Source of the DNA: Dromaius novaehollandiae
Taxonomy: Eukaryota > Chordata > Aves > Casuariiformes > Dromaiidae
Direction: 5' to 3'
Assembly (NCBI RefSeq): GCF_036370855.1
Contig: NC_088113.1
Location: forward strand, 19,860,501-19,924,500
DNA length: 64,000 bases
Positions 10,391 through 40,200 of this stretch are shown one piece after another. The notes beneath the pieces are model-generated. The model did not search any database. It was not told the origin of the DNA and saw only the letters and a program-made list of their open reading frames with translations. A program made the position numbers and the translations under genes. Position 1 is the stretch's first letter. Each line of letters starts with the position of its first letter.

Positions 10391-13300
10391 ATGTCCCGGC
10401 ATGAGGCTTCTCCGACAACGGTGCAACCCGCCGGCCACCACCGCCCCAACGCCTGCTGCTTCTGCTGGTGCTGCTGCTGCAGCTGCTCCTGGTACGTCCC
10501 GCGCCCCGCGGCTCCCGTGCGCCCGGCGTGCCGCGCCGCGCCGAACCGCGCCAAATCTGTGGGGCAGAAAGCAGCACCCAGCCGGGACCCCTCATCGGCT
10601 GCATGCACTGCTCCCGGGGGCTGCGCCCCCCCAGCAGTGCCCGGGCCCCCTCAGCAGCCAGCCCCCAGCGCGGTGGATCCCTCTCCACCAGCTGCGTCTG
10701 CTGTCCCGTTGGAGGAGTCCCAGAGCCCTTTTCTCTCTGGATAACCTGGATTTTGGAGAGCCGGTCTGCTCTCCTCCGTCCCCAGCATCGCCCTGTCCTG
10801 CAGCCGCCGGCGGCTCCGGGCTTTGCAGCCCTGGTAGCACCGAGCTGGAGGAACAGCCGAGCCCTGGGAGCTGAGCAAAGCCCGCGTGTCCCCAGCGCCC
10901 ATGCGTTGGCCCTGGACAGAGCTGCAGCACGTCTTCAGCACCGATGCATCGGCCCTGTGCACGGCTGCAGCGTGTCCCCATTGCCGATGCACTGGCCCCG
11001 TGCACAGCTGCAGCGTGTCCCCAGTGCCGGTGCATCAGCCCCGTGCACGGCTGCAGCGTGTCCCCAGCACCGGTGCATCGGCCCCGTGCACGGCCGCGGT
11101 GCATCCGCAGCACCTCCCTGTGCAACCCCGCCGCGCATCCGCGGAGCTGCAGCTCACCAAATTCCAGCCCCTTTCCTCAAATTTCGGGGGGGGACAGAGG
11201 AGGAGCAGGGCTCCCCGCACAGCGTGCCCCAACGCTCCCGGGCACAGCAGCGTGCATCCGCGCGGGGGGGCCGCCGGTGCGGGCAATCGCGCGAGCCCGG
11301 CGAGGGGCAGTGTCGCAAGCAGGAACCGCTGTGGTCATGGCAGCCCCACGCGTGGGGGCCGGGAGGGGGGAAACGACCCACGGAGAGCGGCAGCCCCCGC
11401 AGCACCGGTGCCTCCATCCCGGCGCCGGGGGGGTCCCGGGCTCTGGCTTCCGGAGCGAGGCGGGCGCAGGCCGGCTGCGCGGGGCGATAACGGGGGCGGC
11501 CCCCCCGGCATCCCCGGCATCGCCGCGGGCTGAGCCGGCACTGACCTCTGCCGGCTGCTGCGGCGCCGAGGCCGGCGGCGCGGGCACCGGGGCCGCTGCA
11601 ATTGCCCGAACGCGGGAAACGCGGTGCCGCGTTGGGGGCGAAACCGCCCGAGGGAGGGGGCTGCGCCGGGCGCCGCGGGGGGATGCGGCCGCTGGGGCTG
11701 GGGCGCGGGGAGGGGGGCAGCCCCGGCCCCCGACGCCCGTTACTACCTCTCCGTCTCCCCGTCAGGAACGAGGACCGGGAGCGAGCATGGAGGGCGTCTC
11801 GGGAGACCAAACTGGAGACCATCCCAAACTGTGAAGCCTGGTGAGTGGAGGGGCAGCGCCGCGGGGCGCCGGGGACCGCCGGGGGCTCGTGCTGGGGGGG
11901 GGGGAGGCTGCAGGGCCCGGCGTGGCACAGGGCGGCACGGCTCAGTGCAGCGTGGCACAGCTCGGTGCAGCGCGGCATGGCACGGTGCAGCGCGGCACGG
12001 TGCAGCACAGCTCGGCACAGCTCGGTGCAGCACAGCTTGGTGCAGCACGGCACAGCATGGTGCAGTGCAGCACGGTGCAGCACGGCATGGCACAGCGCAG
12101 CACAGCTCGGTGCAGCACGGCATGGTGCAGCGTGGCCCAGGCCCCCCCCCTCTCCCTTGCATGCTCCGCACGCAGGGACGCGCTCGATGCAGCGCAGCAG
12201 CGGGGCGCCAGGACTCCCGGGTCCCCTCCGCTGCTGTTCCCGCAGCCGCTCGACATCGTGCATCCCGTTCCCGGGCGAGGGGGGCACCGCAGAGCCCGCC
12301 GGCAGCCCGGCACAGCCCCCTTGCAAGGAGAAACTGAGGCAGGCGCCGCGGCTCCGCGGCCTCTCAGCCCCCCGCCAAGGGCGACCTGGGCCATGCAAGT
12401 GCCGGAGAACCCTGTGCCGGGGAGCAGCCGCCTTGCAGCGGGGCGGGGGGGGTGGTGGAGACGGGCTCCCGGCTGGCCCCGCGCTTCCCACACCGGCACC
12501 GGGACCTGCCGGAGCCAGCCGCCAGCTAAATATACTGCGGGGCACGGGGTCAGGGTGCAGCCGCTGCGGGCGGCCCCGCTCCGTGCCGAGGCCTTATAAG
12601 GCTCCGCTGCTCCGTGTGGGACCGGGACCAGGGCTGGGAGCGGGACGGGGGCAGGATCGGGACCAGGGTGCACGACAAGGCCCCGGACTGGCCGGTCCAT
12701 CCGCAGTGCTCGATGCAGCGCCCGGCACGGCGCTCAGCCCCAATAATTAGCCGCGGATAATCATTGCTCCCGGCCCCCCTTTGTATGCGTGGTGGGCTGA
12801 TTTGGGGCTGCCCCCCTCGCTCAGGGGCAGCTCAGACTTTTGCTCTCTGAAACGCTGCTGGGGGGGGGGGGGGGGGGCGCAGTGGGGCCGGCGCTGACGC
12901 TCTCCCCTTGCCCCCGCGCCGCCGCAGCGCCAGACCCACGGCCGAGGAGGTGCGGGGCTGGGCCCAGTCCTTCGACAAGCTGATGAAGAGCCCGGCGGGC
13001 CGCAACGTCTTTCGGGAGTTCTTGCGGACTGAATACAGCGAGGAGAACATGCTCTTCTGGCTGGCGTGCGAGGAGCTCAAAAGCGAGTGCAACAAGCACA
13101 CCATCGACGAGAAGGCCCGCACGATCTACGAGGACTACATCTCCATCCTCTCGCCCAAAGAGGTACGGCGCCCAGGCCAGCGCCCGTGCAGCGCGGCGGC
13201 TGGTTTCGGCTGAGTTTGGCAGGGCGGCGAGGTCTCGGTTTCGTGCAAAAGAGCAGGGGCTGAGCCGGCCACCGCCGCGGTTCCCCGGTCTTGCAGCACC

Positions 13301-14004
13301 GCGTCCCCAGGCCGCCTGGCCCTTGCTGGTCCCAGGGCCGGCTGGGTGCAGAAAACCTCGCTGCGGGGCAAAATGAGGAGGGTGAAAGCTTTGTGCTGGG
13401 CGATGCAATCTGATGGTGCGGGGAGCTGCCTCCCGGCTCTGCCCCGCAGCGGCGAGGGCATCCCTGGCGCACGGAGCAGCAGGTCCTGCGGCTGGGAGGG
13501 AGGGGACCGCCGGGCCAGGGGCCAGAACTGCAGGAGGTGACTGAAAAGCTGCTGCATCCCTGGGATGGGAGCATCCCCACATGGACGCATTATGGGATAG
13601 GAGCATCCCCACGCGGGAGCATTCTGGGATGGGAGCATCCCCACATGGGAGCTTCCTGGGGTGGGAGCACCCCAGGGTGGGAGCATCCCTGCATGGGAGG
13701 GAGCATCCTGGGATGGGAGCACCCCAGGGTGGGAGCATCCCCATGTGCCTCCCGGTGCAGCGGCAGGATCCTGCCCCGTTTCTCCGCTCACGGCCGCTTC
13801 TCTCCCGCCGCCCAGGTGAGCCTGGACTCGCGGGTGCGGGAGGTCATCAACCGGAAGATGCAGGAGCCGTCCTCGCACACCTTCGACGACGCGCAGCTGC
13901 AGATCTACACGCTGATGCACAGGGACTCGTACCCCCGCTTCCTGAACTCTGCCATCTACAAAGCGCTGCTGCACAGCGTCTCCCGCTCCTCCTCCGAGTC
14001 CTAA
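10391..14004 (+). CDS. RGS19: regulator of G-protein signalling 19 (GAIP)
   Basis: GTPase-activating protein for Gi/o/z alpha subunits, of the R4-like RZ subfamily, acting at Golgi, vesicle and plasma membranes. Coding segments are 10391-10491, 11766-11840, 12928-13162 and 13816-14004, all with GT-AG junctions and matching phases, giving 199 aa from the ATG at 10391. A further 36 coding bases (10355-10390) precede this ATG in frame. Residues 22-32 are the cysteine string (CCFCWCCCCSC), palmitoylated in family members. The RGS domain covers about 70-188 and includes the family signatures EYSEENMLFW, DEKARTIYEDY and TFDDAQLQIYTLM. The C-terminus is SSSES; human RGS19 ends SSSEA and binds the GIPC PDZ domain. 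With the upstream exon read from ACG the protein would be 221 aa, close to human (217). It converges with TCEA2. Confidence 0.93.
10880..11110. repeat. 43-bp minisatellite in RGS19 intron
   Basis: About five copies of a 42-43 base unit of the form GCATCGGCCCCGTGCACGGC followed by TGCAGCGTGTCCCCAGYRCCGG. Copies are roughly 85-95% alike. It lies in the intron between the cysteine-string exon and the next RGS19 exon. It stays open in several frames but has no independent coding evidence. Confidence 0.9.
11925..12140. repeat. pentamer array (CAGCA/CGGCA/TGGCA/CAGCT)
   Basis: About 215 bases of five-base steps such as CAGCA, CGGCA, TGGCA, CAGCT and CGGTG, 84 bases after the donor at 11841 in an RGS19 intron. 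Because the period is 5, translations run open in many frames and give Cys/Ala/His-rich or Ala/Gln/His-rich false proteins on both strands. Confidence 0.9.
13550..13750. repeat. GGGAGCATCCCCACATGG minisatellite
   Basis: About six copies of a roughly 30-33 base unit containing GGGATGGGAGCATCCCCACA, in the last RGS19 intron just before the terminal exon (13816). GGGA/TCCC inverted elements inside each unit could form short hairpins in the pre-mRNA. Confidence 0.85.
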
Positions 14005-15650
14005 GGGCACCGCCAGCCCCGGGAGCCCCGCCGGGGAGGGGGGGGCGGCCCCCCGTTTTTAGCTTTTTACCTACGAACCGTCATCGCCCTGGTTTTGGGG
14101 CCACCCGGCAGCGCTGTCCCCCCCCGGGCCAGCGGTCCCCGCGCGGGCGCCCCGCCGGCCTGGCTCCTACTACTGAAGCGCTGCCGGGGCCACCCCGGGG
14201 GGGGGGTGCGCGCTGGGGGGCTCCGGGAGGTCACTTTATCCCCTCTGCGTCCCCCCCGGGGCCGCGGCAAGTCCCCGCGGCCCTCCTGAGCCCCGCTGGG
14301 GAGTGGTTTTGGGAGGGGGGGGGTTGATCGTTGTTGGTTTGATTTTTTTTTTTAACTTTTTATTTTAAATGCTTTTTTGGTTGGCTTTTATCGAGGGGCG
14401 GGAGGGGGGTGGACAGGCGTCTGTGTACATATAAAACTTGTCAGGTTTACATCGCTCCGTCTGTTTGAAGTGGCCCCCAAGGGCGGCGTTTCGGCCCTTT
14501 TGCCTTCCCGGTGGGCTCGGACCCGAATTTGCACCGACGGGAGCCTCCCTGCACGGATCCAGCCGGGAAACTGCCGGGCACAGGGATGGGAGAGGACAAG
14601 GGCTGGAGTGCCCCAGAGCTGCCCCTGCGTCCCCGGACACCCCGCTGCCCCACGCCAGCAGCTCGGAGCAGGGGGGAAGAAAAAAACCCATCCACGCGGT
14701 TATCGCCCCAAAGCGATGGCCGCGGCCCATCAGCAGGAATCGGTGCAGGGGTTTGCCCGCTTCCCTCCGCCGGAGCTCGGCACGGGCTCCACGTGGGATG
14801 GGAAATGTCACAGGGAAGATATATAGTATCTGTGTATTTTTGTACGGCATGAGGAATTGTTTACTGGAGCTGCGGCTCCCAGGACTAGAACATTTCTGCC
14901 AGCAGCCCCTGCCCTCTGCTCTGAAACGAAGCCAGTGGCACAGCGCGGCCTCCGCCAGACCCACGTGCGATCCGGTACAGAGGAGAACCCCCCCCCGAGG
15001 GTCTTTCCCTTCTCTGACCAAAACCAGCCCCTGGTTTCATACCAGTCCCCCCTTTTTCCTTTTCTCCCCTTCTTCTCTCTCCATCCCTTCCAAAGAGAGA
15101 GAGAGGGAAAAAAAAAAAGGAGCACTGGTTCTTTTTACTGAAGGTTTTTTTAAACAAACTAATTCTCCTGGTTTTGTTTTTTTCCCTTCCTTCCTTCCTA
15201 GCGGTGTGATTGCGTGGATATTCATGTCAGTAAATTCAGTTTTGTTTGCCGAGCTGGAAATACAATTCGAGAAAATGTATTTTTGAGAGAGACCAGAGAT
15301 AGTTCGTCTATTTAGGAATGTCGGTATTTTTATTATTTGGTTGTTACCAAAATGCAAGTTGATCTCGGCCTGCCCGACGCCCTTTGGGCAAGCGGCTGTA
15401 GCAAGCAGCCCAAGCCCAGCTCCAAGAAGCTGTTTAAAAACCAGGGTAGCATTTCTCGCTAAGCAGATATCAAAGCAGCAAAGAAAGGGCCTTACTGCTC
15501 AGGGCTCTCCCACTACCTGTGTCTTAAGAGTGACGTGGCTGTGACAGCCCCTAGCAGGACACTCAGACAAACTCCCACAGGTGTGTAGTTGGTATTATCC
15601 CAGAAGCTAAAGAAAAAGGCACAATAAAATGCCATGAGACAAGATACTTT
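14005..15650 (+). other. RGS19: RGS19 3' UTR and poly(A) signal
   Basis: Sequence after the TAA at 14002 is GC-rich for about 300 bases, then becomes T-rich (14340-14460) and A+T-richer to about 15350, with ATTT-rich and pyrimidine-rich stretches typical of a 3' UTR. The first canonical AATAAA on the plus strand after the stop that I could find is at 15623-15628, giving a 3' UTR of about 1.6 kb. The base composition shifts near this point. No coding content is visible. Confidence 0.55.
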
Positions 15651-16830
15651 TCCCTAGCCTTTGAGAAGCTCCTCCTCCATCTGTGAATCTCTACCCCATA
15701 TGTAATTCAGGATTTTCAGCTGATTGCACCCAGACTCAACTCCCCCCTTAGAGTAATACAAGGAAGGCAACAGCAACTTGCTAATGAGCTGGCTCCTGTT
15801 CATAGCACACAAGCCAGAGTGCCTTGGCCAGCTTTGGTTTAGATCCTGAAGCTTTTTTAAGTGTTACTGTGAGGACACTATTCCCTCCGCAGGCTGCTTG
15901 GATAATCCCATCACCCGCCACACTCGTGAGACTCAGCAAGTTGTCAGCATCTTTGAATCTTTTCCATCTTGAGAGAGTTGACTGCACCCCTTTAAAGCAA
16001 AAGCCCTGAGCAAAGGATCCTTCTGGGATCACTGCCTCGAGGAAGGCAGCCCTCAAAGGGGCTGTGAACGGGTTTGCCCTTGCTTTCATGTGGCTGCTTA
16101 CTCCTCTCTAACCATCACAAAGATCTCTGACGAGCGTCTGCTGTCTGGCTTGCTGAAAAGCCAGTGGAAATACTTGTTTTTCACTCTGGAGCAGGGGAGC
16201 AACACAACAGAAGATGCAACTGCGAATGCTCCTGTACCACGTTTGAGCAAGAGCTGAAGTGCAGAGGACTGCTCCAGAGCTGCTGCAAACTCGGAGGCTT
16301 TGCTGGGGTCCCTTGAGCGCTGCGCAGCACTCCCAGTTAGGAGCTAGGAATCTCAGAAGAGAGGAGAGATTGTAAGAGTATCAGACTGAAAGCTGCTGTG
16401 AGGAAAGAAAGAGTTTCCTGCCAGGGTCTAGTTACCCCCACACAAACAGCCTGATCCTGCAGGAACCCCACAAGGTCACATTTTGAGACTTGGCACCTGA
16501 GACTTGCTTTGTTACCAGCTCCCTTCTTCCTCATCTCCCTGCTTCCAGGCACCAGCTACAGACTCACTTCAAACCTCATCCATTTGCAGAGCTAAGAGCC
16601 CCTACTGATCTCTGTAATCCCTGTCTCTCCCAGCTCAGGACCTCTGGATAATTTCTTGTATTTACAGCATTTCCCCCCCAAAACTCCCTCTCCGAGCTGC
16701 TTCAGCAAGCCCCTCCAAAACCTCAGCCTGCCTCTCAGCAGCCCAGCTAGGAGTAGAGTGCACAAAAACAGGGAGCTGTCTGGGACTTCCTTTTAACACC
16801 CTCACCAGCCAATGAATCCCCTCCACCTGC
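15650..16830. other. convergent intergenic spacer RGS19/TCEA2
   Basis: About 1.2 kb between the inferred poly(A) ends of the two convergent genes. The sequence is of moderate GC, without tandem repeats or recognisable mobile elements. ORFs are short and unrelated to known families. Confidence 0.5.
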
Positions 16831-17937
16831 TTTATTGATGGTTTCTTGCTAAATCAAGATTAATTGTTCCCAGGTTCCCTGGATGATGGCAATCAGGAGC
16901 AGCTGGTCACGGGGAGCAGCCTTCAGCAAGGTGAGCAGCTCAGCCAGCAGGAACAGCAACTGGCTGCTGGGTCCTGCCTGTGAGGGCACAGCCTTGACTG
17001 TCCCTGGCCCTAACGCGGTGCTAAGGGAGCCCTCAGCTACAGGGGACTCCTTCCACGGAGGGAGGGAGCCCGGGAGCCCTAGGAAATGCTCACCTCACCT
17101 GGATCTGTGCCTAGCACTCTCTTTCCTGCCCCACAGTAACAACCATTTGGTTTTTTGGTGACTGGTGTCACCCTGTTTCTAGTCTGTTACATCCTGGATA
17201 ATATGTCCTTGATCTCATCTTTGCAGCAGCCTGTGCTGTTGGCGTTTAAAGGCATGAGATCACAAGGTATGTATCCCACACAGGGAATCCAGCCCCAAAT
17301 GACTAAACCATGCCGGTGCAAAGTCAACTGATCTCCAAATGAGCTGGAGAGCATCATCTAATCTGTGCCCCAAAAGTTGTGTTCCACCACAGGCCTCCTC
17401 CAGCCAGCTGAGCAAAGCTAGTACTGCCCGCCCAGCCACTCCACGATTTGGCCCAGTGTTTTGAGGCTCATGCGTTGATTAAAAGCAAGCCTTCATGCAC
17501 TGAGGGTATACCTACAAGCAGCTTCTTGCTTTCTGGTGGTCCAAGCACTGTCCAGCCCTCATCCATCTGGACACTGACTGTCCACCAAGATCTCATGTGT
17601 CGCAAATACAAAGTGCTGTATGCACACAGTTCAAATAAAAGTCAGAAACTGACAAAAATGTTTAATATTAGTTTTGAAGAAAAAATTACCATACTTGCTT
17701 AGATGAGAAAATAACGACTAAGTGTGTTTAGTGAGCTCTCCTGCTAAACTGTCAACCCACAACTGTGGCTCTCCACTTAGGCCCAAGCAGAGAGGCAGGC
17801 CTCCCTGCAGCTGCGCTCGCAGTGCGTGACACAAGGCAAACTCACTTGGGATACAATACACAACTGCCGTGGGAGCTGGAGTATGGAGGCTGCGTTCTGA
17901 TCTGCGTTTGGCTGCCGCTCTCGGGCCATGGCACATA
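16831..17937 (-). other. TCEA2: TCEA2 3' UTR with candidate poly(A) signals
   Basis: Downstream of the TGA (17938-17940, minus strand) a minus-strand ATTAAA lies at 17661-17666 and a canonical minus-strand AATAAA at 16831-16836. Use of the first gives a 3' UTR of about 0.3 kb, of the second about 1.1 kb. No coding content is visible. Confidence 0.5.
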
Positions 17938-36977
<19,040 letters not shown>

Positions 36978-37132
36978 CGCTCCGCTCCCCGCGGCGGTTG
37001 GGTCCCCCGGGGCGGAGGGGGGAGCGGGGGGGCGGGGGGGAGGCGGGCGGCGGCGGGGGGGGCTGGCGGCGGTTGCCCGGTGCCCACAGCCCCCGGTACC
37101 GCAGTCCGGGCGGGCGGGCGGGCGGCGCGCGG

Positions 37133-37270
37133 GGCACGACGGGACTTGTAGTCCTCCGGGCGCGCGCCCCGCCTCTTCCCGGCGCCCCGCCGAGCGGCAG
37201 GACTGCAGCTCCCAGCGTGCCGCGCGGCCCCGCCCTTCCTCTCCGCGGGGCATTGTGGGAGTTGTAGTCC
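37133..37270 (-). promoter_or_regulatory. TCEA2: TCEA2 promoter with three ZNF143-type motifs
   Basis: Three copies of the ZNF143/THAP11 SBS motif (ACTACAAYTCCCAGMATGC) lie 150-300 bases upstream of the TCEA2 start codon: 37133-37154 (minus strand, GGACTACAAGTCCCGTCGTG), 37200-37221 (plus strand, GGACTGCAGCTCCCAGCGTG) and 37249-37270 (minus strand, GGACTACAACTCCCACAATG). The third is nearly perfect. This fits a TATA-less CpG-island housekeeping promoter driving TCEA2 and possibly a divergent transcript. Confidence 0.75.
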
Positions 37271-40200
37271 GGCGGCCGAGTCGCCCCCAGCGCTGCGGGG
37301 CCTGGCGGCGGCCTTAGTCCTGTCACGGCGCCCATTTTCCTCCCCGCTCTATTTCAGGGCTCCCCGAGCCAGCAGCAGTTGCGCAGCCACTCGCTCAGCC
37401 CCGTCCCTCACCCTGCCCCGGGTCCGGGCTGGCGTCGCAGGGCTGCAAGCGGCAGCGGGGATCCCGCGTCGCCCCACGGGGGTCCTGGGCACCCCCAGCG
37501 TGTCACCTCAGAGAGAGCGCGGTCCGGCCTGGGGGCTCCCCGGCCTTGGTGGCCTCCCCGGTCCCCACCGCTGCCATCAGGCCTCGCTCCATGTGCCTGG
37601 CTGGCCTTGCTCAGGGCCAGCCGAGCCCAGCTGGCGGGAGCAGCAGGGGCTGAGGGCCCCACGGCCGCGCACAGCAGCCCCCGGAGCGGCTGCCGCCAGG
37701 GCCGGGAAGGCCGCTCCAGCCGAGGGGCCGCACAAGCCCCGCAGAAACCAACCCCGCAGCCAAACACCCCGCAGCCGGCCGCCCTCAGTCCCGCGGTTCA
37801 GCCGGCTGCTTGGCTGAGCCGAGCTTTGGGGCAGCACAGCGCAGCTCGAGAGACTCGGGCGCGTTAGCGGGCAGCGGGCGGGATGGCCGCGGGAAGCGCA
37901 TCCCTCCCGAGAAGCGAGCGGTTTCGTGGTGCTCGGGCCCGCGCGAAGGCCGGGACGCGGAGCCACCCTGTAGGTGGCACTCGTAGACTGCGCGAGGACG
38001 GCGCGTCCCCGGCGGTGCCAGGGCACCGTGCGGCGTCCGCTCCTGGGACGCGCTGCCGAAAATCGTCGCGCTCTGCGAGTTTCGGTGCCTTCTGCCCGGC
38101 CGGCTTCGCGGCCCTCGCCAGGCAGAGTGGGGCACGCCGCTTGGCACGGGGATTTAGGAGAGGGTCTAAGGCAAAAGGAGAAGAAATGCAGACAGGCTGC
38201 AGCCCCAGCGAGTGCCAGATGCCATCTCCTGTCCACCAGTGCTCGTAGGGCCTTTACTGTGCTGGTAAATAGCTGCCACGTCCTGCCCCAAAAGGACAAG
38301 TAAAGGCAAGGAAACTTGCTACACAGGCCCTGGGCTGCCGGGCCTCGAGCGCTGAATCAGGTACTGGCAGCAAGGGCTGCCTGAGCTCAGCTCCAGCCCC
38401 GCTCCCTCCTGCGGCAATTGAATTACTGAGGCCAGATTTAGGTCGGCGTGGAAAGGGTGGGAATATTAAGCAGAGAGGTGCTAAATCTCTCCTGGGTAAC
38501 TGTCCCCTGAAACTGCTCTTTAGGTACCTAAAGCTGCTGGTTTGCAATTCTGCGTGGTAGCTCACGCTGAGGCAGATGGCAGTGTGGGATCCTCTCAAGC
38601 AAGAACTGCTCCTCAGAGGTACTAGACAGACACTGTGATTCATCTGCAAGCCAGCAGAGGTGGTCCCAAACCAAACCTTAGCTCCAGACCCTCTCCCTGG
38701 CATCACGCTTGGAGCTACCTCGAAACTTCTTGTCTTGGCCTCATCTCTGTAGCTGTGAATTCCCCCCAGCCCATAATCTGGAGTCTCTGCGGCATCTGGG
38801 AAGCCTCCATCCCTCGGCAGGGTCTGGCCATGAAGCGAGGGGGTGCTCTTGGAGGAGCCCACCTCTGCTAGGGAGGAGGAGGCGAGTCTGAGCAAGGGGA
38901 CGCGCCGGAGGCCCCCGGAAGCGGGCAGCCGCCTGGCCCGTGTGGGGTCGGGTCACGCCAGTCCTTGGCGTCAGAGGAGCACCCAAGAGGCACTGCTGCC
39001 ACTGTAAATGTGGTTTGTATCACTGCAACGCGAACATGGTTCCTGACCACAAGTATGGCCGGGGACGTGTCTCAGATTCCAGAGCGCTCAGTCATGCTGA
39101 GCACCGTCACCCCGTCGCTCCCTGCCTCAGAGAGAGACACGCCGCTGGCACCCGCTGCCTTCGAACGCCGGCCTGCCACCGCAGCGGTCCGGAGCATCCT
39201 CGCCCAGACCCCACGGCTGCGCGAGGGCAGTGGGTCCCGGACCGATGCAACGGCACAAAATCCTCTTAACTCACAGCCCCTGCAGCTGGACGGGAAAGGA
39301 AAATGCCCCTGTTCCCTGCAGAGGCCTGGGGCACGGGCCAGACCTGCGGCCAGACCCTGAGCCCTCCACCCGCCGCTCTGCTCCCCCCAAGGGTTAACAG
39401 GACAGGCGTCTGCAGAGCGGGAGGGTTTCTGGCTGACCTTGGCTGGGAAGCGTGTGGCGTCGCTCGGCCCAGCCCCCCGAGCACGGAGCCGGTGGCCGGA
39501 GCGCTCCCCGAGCCTGGGTGGAGGTAGATCCAGAGGAAACTCCACCTCCGCAGGAGCCAACCTGCTATTGCAGGAATTCCCAGAGAAATTCCCGCTTGGG
39601 CTGATCTGTCAACGGATCCATGAACTTTCCTTTACCTCTTGCGAAAGCAGCTACTTGAATGTGCTAAAAACAGAGCAGGGGTGAGGGTGAGGCTGGAGCT
39701 GGTCTCGGGAAAGGTTGGGAAGGGGCTTCAGCTACCCCTGCGAGGGCTTCTGCAAAGTCCCTGTGAGCCTGGCGCCTCGCTCGCGAGCACCCCTGTGCAG
39801 GCAGAGGCGGCGAAGCTAGAAGAGTTCATTGTGAAATACAAAACCACAAAATCCCCCCTGGTTTTGCCACGAGCCCACAGCTTTTCCCCAGTGACTCTCA
39901 TCCCGGCGGAGGGGCTAGATGCAGTCAGACGAGCTCTCTTCGCTTCCCCTCTCCCCACCAGATTCAAGTCACCATCATTCGTTTGGAGATCTGCACTGCT
40001 CGTGTCTGCCACCAAAACCCACCTCTCCTCTTGCTCCCAGCCGCCGCACTCCCCGTGGAGGCTGGATCTGGCCGGGTTTTGGGGCAGGAGTGGCTGCCTG
40101 CTCTCCGCAAGGCCCCAGCAGCCCGGCTTTGCCCCCTGGGCCATGCACAGCTCACGAGCAGTAAAGCGTGTCCCATGCCCGACAGTGGGTCGTGCTGGCC

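Noticed and set aside
38254-38895. 213-codon minus-strand ORF between TCEA2 and SOX18
   Set aside because: Composition is less biased than its neighbours, but there is no recognisable domain, splice structure or promoter, and antisense ORFs overlap it.
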